A stretch of DNA of 35,419 nt, from positions 1 through 35,419 of the forward strand of contig JAUIKF010000074.1 in assembly GCA_030430575.1 (NCBI GenBank), read 5' to 3'. The notes under the pieces are model-generated. The model saw only the letters and a list, made by a program, of their open reading frames with translations. It searched no databases and was not told the origin of the DNA. Both the position numbers and the translations under genes were made by a program. This DNA comes from Bacteroidia bacterium. GTDB lineage: Bacteria > Bacteroidota > Bacteroidia > J057. Positions 32,301-35,419 of this stretch are shown here, one piece after another. Position 1 is the first letter of the stretch. Every line of letters begins with the position of its first letter.

Positions 32301-34363
32301 ACCTCTTCTGCCTCTTCTTCTACAAATGGCTGTGTCTCCGTAGTCGTCCATTCTTTGAGTGGGGTACCAGAAGTCTCAATCGGTTCCATACTTGACGCCG
32401 CGTCTATTGCCCCCATTTTTTCCCCTTCCTTCAAATGAGGCTTGCTGGGCAGGATAATGTTCACGGGGAAAAGGGCGTACGCGAGGGAAGTTGTAAACGC
32501 ACTTACTTCCTGTTCTTGGGGCTCAAAGCCCAAGGCTTCCACGCGTAACTTCATCGGCCCATCGTCCTGCGTTCGCTTGAACTCAAATCGGCCCTTGCCA
32601 TCGACGGTGGCTTTCTGACCTGAATTCAGGTCTGTGACGGTGGCGTGAAGCAAGGCTTGCTCGGTTTGGGCATTGTAGATGAATCCACCAATCGCGGTGC
32701 GTTCGCCTAAGAAATTAATGGGTTTTGGCTGCGCATCGTCCATGATCTCTTCCCACACAAATCGCCTCCACCCTTGCGTCATTAGCAGATAATCCAATGC
32801 TTGATCCGCTTTCTCTTCTGTTTCATCAAAATAAAAACGCGGTTCATGGACTTCTCCCTTGAGGTCTGCCTCCATCAGCATCCATGACAAAAGATGACTG
32901 GATTTGTCATCGGCAAAGCTGAGCAGTTGGTCGTCGACGACGGCGAGAGAGAGGTCGGCGGGAACGGGATGTCCCGTTTCATCTTCCACCTTGAGGGTCA
33001 TGGTGACTTCCTCGCGAGGCAGGTATTTTTCCTTGTCGGTATTTATGGTAATGTTTAGCTGTCGGTGTTTGTTGACAAAGGCAAGGCGCTCCGCCACGGG
33101 CACTTCCGCTGCGTCGAAGAGGGTGAGTTGGGCCACGCCTGCGGGCATGTCCTCGGTCGAGACCTTGATGCGGTTGGGGCCTGCTTGGAGGGCTTGTGTG
33201 GTAGCGAAATAGATGCTGTCGCGGACCAATGCGACCAGCGTCGCAGTCTGCGCCTCCGAACTATTCACGACCACGTCGAGATGGTCTTTGTGGGGCTGTA
33301 CGCCCATTTGCATGCCTTCGCCAAGGGCTTCGGGCAGGGCAAAAGTCAGCAGTTTGCCGCCAGGCATTTGCACTTCTGCGGTGTACTTCTCCCCTACCCT
33401 TGGCGCCAACTCAAATGCGCCCATGCCTTGATGGAAGCTCTCAAAGTTAGCGACTATTTCGCCTGCTGACGTCTTCACGACACCCGCTACCTCCGTCGGT
33501 TTTCCCCTGACATTCAAGGCTTTAAAAGCCACTTTCCCTTTTTGCCCTACGACCATATCTCCGCCTTCTGGATAAAAGCTCAACTGCAGCTTGTCCAATG
33601 AGACAGGCACAGGGCGAGAAATGGATTCCGTAGCGCCTTGATACTGAATCAAGACATTTAGCATGACATCTGGTGAAAACAGGGCTGGAGGCAAGTCCAG
33701 GGAGATCAAGGCTTTGCCTTTGCCGTTGGTTGTCCCTTTTCCTTTGCGGATAGCATCGCCTTCGGCGCGCATGGTATAGCTAAAGGCGTGATCCGCCAGC
33801 ACCTCGTTTTCATTGCTTTCCAATTCCAGCGTCGCCACGGCCGTTTCGCCTGGATAATAAGACTCTCGCTCGAAGTCGAGTTTCATTTTGAGGTTGGGCA
33901 AAATGACTTCCTGGACCTGAATTTCCTGTTGGAAATAGATGGGCTGTTCTTCATTTTTTTGCCAATTCGTGTAGGCGCGAAGGGTGTACAGGCCGCCCAC
34001 TTGCTGGGGGGCTAGCTGAAAGTCGCCTTTGGCGACGCCGTGATCGGCGATCAGCTCATGTTTCTGCTGGCGTTTGCCGTCTGGCCCGATCAGCTCGATG
34101 TGGACAATATCACTTTTGCTAGACGGTTGCAAGGTTTTGGCGCCTCGCACGTGCGCAGCGAGCCAGATCGTCTCGCCTGGCTTGTACAAAGTCTTGTCAA
34201 GCTGTAGATAGACGCGGTCTTGGGGCTGGTCTTGCTGGAATTGTTGAAACTTCGTTTTCAACGATTCGATGAAGCCATTCAGCTTCACGGTACCGCCCGT
34301 CAGGGCCAAAAAGAGGCCGCAGGCCACAATGGCCCAAATAGTAATCGTTAACTTGGTTTTCAT
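29360..34363 (-). CDS. Alpha-2-macroglobulin-like protein with TonB plug and TonB C-terminal domains
   Basis: A 1667-residue exported or membrane-anchored protein with an unusual chain of domains. It begins with a hydrophobic N-terminus (about 7-22). Macroglobulin (MG) domains fill about 45-500 (VYLQLDKTLYKPGETIWLAA near 51; YYPGETAVATLELE near 169). A carboxypeptidase-regulatory-like fold spans about 555-640. A TonB-dependent receptor plug follows at about 725-820 (RDINTAVALTPGVYQTDEGA, YYIDGIKVRG, GGTPAEFGDFTGG). A TonB C-terminal-like domain is at about 840-930 (HYPADAVEAGIEGEVMVRIW, LEALKFSP). The A2M region is at about 955-1140, with the thioester motif GCFEQ at 1191-1195 and the alpha-toroid beyond. 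No outer-membrane barrel is present. It could trap proteases at the cell surface or sense the envelope. No penicillin-binding PbpC neighbour is seen. Confidence 0.88.
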   Translation of the reverse strand: MKTKLTITIWAIVACGLFLALTGGTVKLNGFIESLKTKFQQFQQDQPQDRVYLQLDKTLYKPGETIWLAAHVRGAKTLQPSSKSDIVHIELIGPDGKRQQKHELIADHGVAKGDFQLAPQQVGGLYTLRAYTNWQKNEEQPIYFQQEIQVQEVILPNLKMKLDFERESYYPGETAVATLELESNENEVLADHAFSYTMRAEGDAIRKGKGTTNGKGKALISLDLPPALFSPDVMLNVLIQYQGATESISRPVPVSLDKLQLSFYPEGGDMVVGQKGKVAFKALNVRGKPTEVAGVVKTSAGEIVANFESFHQGMGAFELAPRVGEKYTAEVQMPGGKLLTFALPEALGEGMQMGVQPHKDHLDVVVNSSEAQTATLVALVRDSIYFATTQALQAGPNRIKVSTEDMPAGVAQLTLFDAAEVPVAERLAFVNKHRQLNITINTDKEKYLPREEVTMTLKVEDETGHPVPADLSLAVVDDQLLSFADDKSSHLLSWMLMEADLKGEVHEPRFYFDETEEKADQALDYLLMTQGWRRFVWEEIMDDAQPKPINFLGERTAIGGFIYNAQTEQALLHATVTDLNSGQKATVDGKGRFEFKRTQDDGPMKLRVEALGFEPQEQEVSAFTTSLAYALFPVNIILPSKPHLKEGEKMGAIDAASSMEPIETSGTPLKEWTTTETQPFVEEEAEEVVENNAQSMIVFSEDIILEEIEIAADRIPVYDKHNLITLTKMSGAVLEAMPTRDINTAVALTPGVYQTDEGANSLSIRGARPSGTVYYIDGIKVRGTANLPQSAISELTVMTGGTPAEFGDFTGGVVSITTKGPDYGAYYSSLPSIEIKERPAVKNIQDVIAMIHYPADAVEAGIEGEVMVRIWVNEEGNYVRHKAIMKGHPLLYKACKNKLEALKFSPAVTTTGDLYTYWTDVPFRFFLSEKSAQKAMTKADSLSPVRATKQYYRARKFSGPDYAGTKTPDMRSDFRSTIYWNGHIKVPTTGGVRLRFYCPDNITSFRAVAEGIGVLSNGQGGMAGRGEHVFFTQKPFALSTKIPVELVEGDEWTLPLQLINHSETEITGKLAIALPTNLIPLSQLPRNITVRAGQVRSLPITFRAQVAEGSQRLAIQFDSKGYDDGVSQIIKVIPRGFPASAGIASTESVDGFSLDLSDAVPQSLQASLKVYNSVMEELTDGLEGMLRAPYGCFEQTSSITYPNILALQLMEKTGQADPDIRKTALSMIEKGYRRLENFQTAEGGFEWFGRSPGHEVLTAYGLMEFKDMAAVYAGVNPNMVGEAREWLMSRRNGKGGFNHNGRIFGTVGAIETLAQDLYVLYGLTESGVENLEQEIAVAYEAAMKSGLPYPIALAANIQYNVGNVELGQKALKRIVGQWNSDQGWAHLTSNRSAIGGQGQGVAITTTALSMMAMLKDPQPNLSVLKQMAQNLRSARNPAGYFGNTHSTVLAMRALVAYLSVSGQQATSGSIRISSSSQPTADFAWKAHKTPVFDMASLTQGMTARQYDFSVSMPSGQFVPYLLTFNWRTTTPVNSSQCLVTLTAALDRQSAKVGETVRLTAQVAAVNEQAKGMALAIISIPAGLSAQPWQLKALMDDEKVDYYEIRQNELIFYFRELNPQAPAVIHLDLKAELAGTFEAQASSAYMYYTPEHKVWTNLKPLRLGTVRR

Positions 34364-34464
34364 AAGTGTGCCTTTTCTAATGTAAAAATTCCCGGTAAAA
34401 TGAAGGTAGCTTCCTCCGCTGATTTTTTCATGTTCAAAAAGGGGGGAGGATTACATGGATAAAT

Positions 34465-34524
34465 GCAAGTGTAAGTTCAAACTCAAGTGCAAGTTCAAGT
34501 GCAAGTGCAAGCTCAAGTTCAAAG
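34465..34524 (+). repeat. Degenerate AAGTTC-type tract
   Basis: Variants of AAGTTC, AAGTGC and AAGCTC run for about 60 bases, similar to the tract at 10324. It lies upstream of the macroglobulin gene with no plus-strand gene nearby, so its usual position after stop codons is not kept here. Confidence 0.7.
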
Positions 34525-34599
34525 GGGAGAGGTATTTCTTGTCCGTTTTTCGCAGATGTAGCGGGTGTGGTATCCCTTCTTTTTTTGCGATTGGGGGGT

Positions 34600-34790
34600 G
34601 CCGTGTGGCGGGCCGTGGGGCGTGTATACGCCATATTGCGTGTAGCCAGCTATATTCTGTATTCACGGCAATAATTGCCGTGTGGCGGGCCGTGGGGCGT
34701 GTATACGCCATATTGCGTGTAGCCAGCTATATCGTGTATTCACGGCAATAATTGCCGTGTAGCGGGCTGTGGGGTGTATATACGCCATAT
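34600..34790 (+). repeat. 77-bp tandem repeat, about 2.5 copies
   Basis: Units begin at 34600, 34677 and 34754 (each starting gccgtgt). The first two are nearly identical and the third is shorter and diverged. A hairpin cacggcaa/ttgccgtg spans each junction. The unit ends in tacgccatat, which recurs in a 14-base perfect palindrome at 34856-34869 (acgccatatggcgt). A further GC hairpin (accgcc/ggcggt, 34890-34904) precedes the recombinase gene. This could be a recombination or binding site for that recombinase. No gene is seen in 34364-35031. Confidence 0.85.
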
Positions 34791-34855
34791 AGGCCATCAA
34801 TTAGTCCTATGATTTGCGAACTTCTTTAAAATTGCAGTACTTATTGGGGAAATAC

Positions 34856-34904
34856 ACGCCATATGGCGTATACACAGGCGTTGAACTAAACCGCCTCCGG
34901 CGGT
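34856..34904. promoter_or_regulatory. Palindromes in front of tyrosine recombinase
   Basis: A 14-nt perfect palindrome (34856-34869) and a hairpin accgcc-tcc-ggcggt (34890-34904) lie about 130-175 bases before the recombinase start. They may be parts of a core site or an intrinsic terminator. This is inferred from position only. Confidence 0.4.
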
Positions 34905-35031
34905 AGTCCTTTCTCCCAGAACTTTGGTCCTGATTTTCTTGATTCCCTTCCCTTCAAAGGGGTGGCTAATAGCCTTTGTTTACGACTTCAGATAATTGAT
35001 ATTCAGGTATTTACCTTTAACTATCAATATC

Positions 35032-35419
35032 ATGAGTGAACTACGTAAGCAAATGATTCACCTGATGGAAGGTCAGAACTATGCTGCCAGCACCATCAAA
35101 TGTTATGTCTATTGGGTTCAGGAGCTAGCTCGGTATCATGGCTGCTGTCCTTCTCAACTTACTGATGAGCAAATCGGCCATTTTCTGAAGTACATTCGCG
35201 ATCAAGGGAAAAGTTGGTCGACGGTTAATGCGGGCTATAGTGGGATCAAATGGTTTTATGTCCATGTGTTGACTCGCGGGTGGAATCAGCACCAACTGGC
35301 TCGTCCCCGTCGTCAGAAACGCTTGCCTGAGATTCTATCCAAGGAAGAGGTTGGTCGTTTGCTCAAATCGGTTTCCAATCTTAAGCACCAAACGGCACTG
35401 ATGGTGATGTATTCAGGCG
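35032..35419 (+). CDS. Tyrosine recombinase (XerC/D-like), partial
   Basis: An open frame of 129 codons runs off the window end. It begins MSELRKQMIHLMEGQNYAA and has the N-terminal SAM-like core-binding domain of phage integrases: TIKCYVYWVQELARYHG, LTDEQIGHFLKYI, and KSWSTVNAGYSGIKWFYVHV. The catalytic half starts with LPEILSKEEVGRLL and continues into TALMVMYSG. The Arg-His-Arg-Tyr residues would lie beyond the window. Such genes are often found with IS91-family transposases or at the ends of integrative elements; neither is visible here. The repeats upstream (34600-34904) may be its target. Confidence 0.85.
   Translation, partial: MSELRKQMIHLMEGQNYAASTIKCYVYWVQELARYHGCCPSQLTDEQIGHFLKYIRDQGKSWSTVNAGYSGIKWFYVHVLTRGWNQHQLARPRRQKRLPEILSKEEVGRLLKSVSNLKHQTALMVMYSG

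Noticed and set aside
34434-34751. Frames over the AAGTTC-like and 77-bp repeats
   Set aside because: Low-complexity translation of repeats; no coding signal.
34600-34790. CRISPR array
   Set aside because: The repeat is 77 bp with no spacers, no Cas gene and only 2.5 copies.
34877-34890. GTTGAAC as an integron attC-type core
   Set aside because: A single 7-base match with no paired core, spacing or cassette array.

Overview
The window looks like chromosomal DNA from a free-living member of the Bacteroidota. Three predicted secreted proteins end in type IX secretion (T9SS) sorting domains. There is a Bacteroidota-style FtsX/MacB-like permease and a PorT-like outer-membrane barrel protein, and the intergenic regions are rich in REP-like palindromes. 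I cannot place it below phylum; a Saprospirales- or Cytophagales-like organism is a guess. No rRNA, tRNA or CRISPR array was seen.

Layout. 1-4.3 kb: a pRiA4b ORF-3-like protein, an ABC-type permease and a small outer-membrane barrel protein. 4.4-10.4 kb: an accessory block with two AAA+ ATPases of different subfamilies (DUF234-like and DUF4143-like). Both carry a PD-(D/E)XK-like C-terminal motif and both are preceded by an inverted repeat containing TGCTAA/TTAGCA. Between them lie an AraC-type regulator with two HTH domains, a complete 1173-bp IS4-family element with 20-bp inverted repeats and a 9-bp target duplication, and a SnoaL-like/YHS gene pair whose leader the IS has split. 10.3-19.1 kb: an (AAGTTC)n tract, an NTF2-like lipoprotein-sized secreted protein, a T9SS-exported sugar-dehydrogenase-like protein with a PKD domain, a two-repeat membrane protein next to a DyP-type peroxidase, and a T9SS beta-propeller protein. 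19.1-21.7 kb: a Nudix hydrolase, a TetR regulator with an SDR oxidoreductase and three matching candidate operators, and an MmcQ/YjbR protein. 21.8-26 kb: an SH3-domain protein, a GH10-like (DUF187) hydrolase, a small membrane protein, and a protein that is little more than a T9SS sorting domain. 26.3-29.1 kb: a methyltransferase with a clear intrinsic terminator, and a lipoprotein with two cytochrome c-like motifs. 29.4-34.4 kb: a 1667-residue alpha-2-macroglobulin-like protein with a TonB-receptor plug domain and a TonB C-terminal-like domain inside it. 34.4-35.4 kb: a 77-bp tandem repeat leading to a tyrosine recombinase cut by the window end.

The most unusual material is between the genes. 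Two large inverted-repeat elements (about 11.23-11.50 and 29.12-29.38 kb) share the same loop but have compensating stem sequences, and both abut stop codons. A second element occurs twice (15.7 and 28.1 kb); the second copy carries two 24-bp REP-core insertions that keep an open frame. Near-perfect palindromes lie beside or just before both ATPase genes, and a similar orphan palindrome sits at 25.3 kb. The candidate new biology is the palindrome-associated nuclease-like ATPases, the macroglobulin/TonB fusion, and the paired covarying repeat elements.
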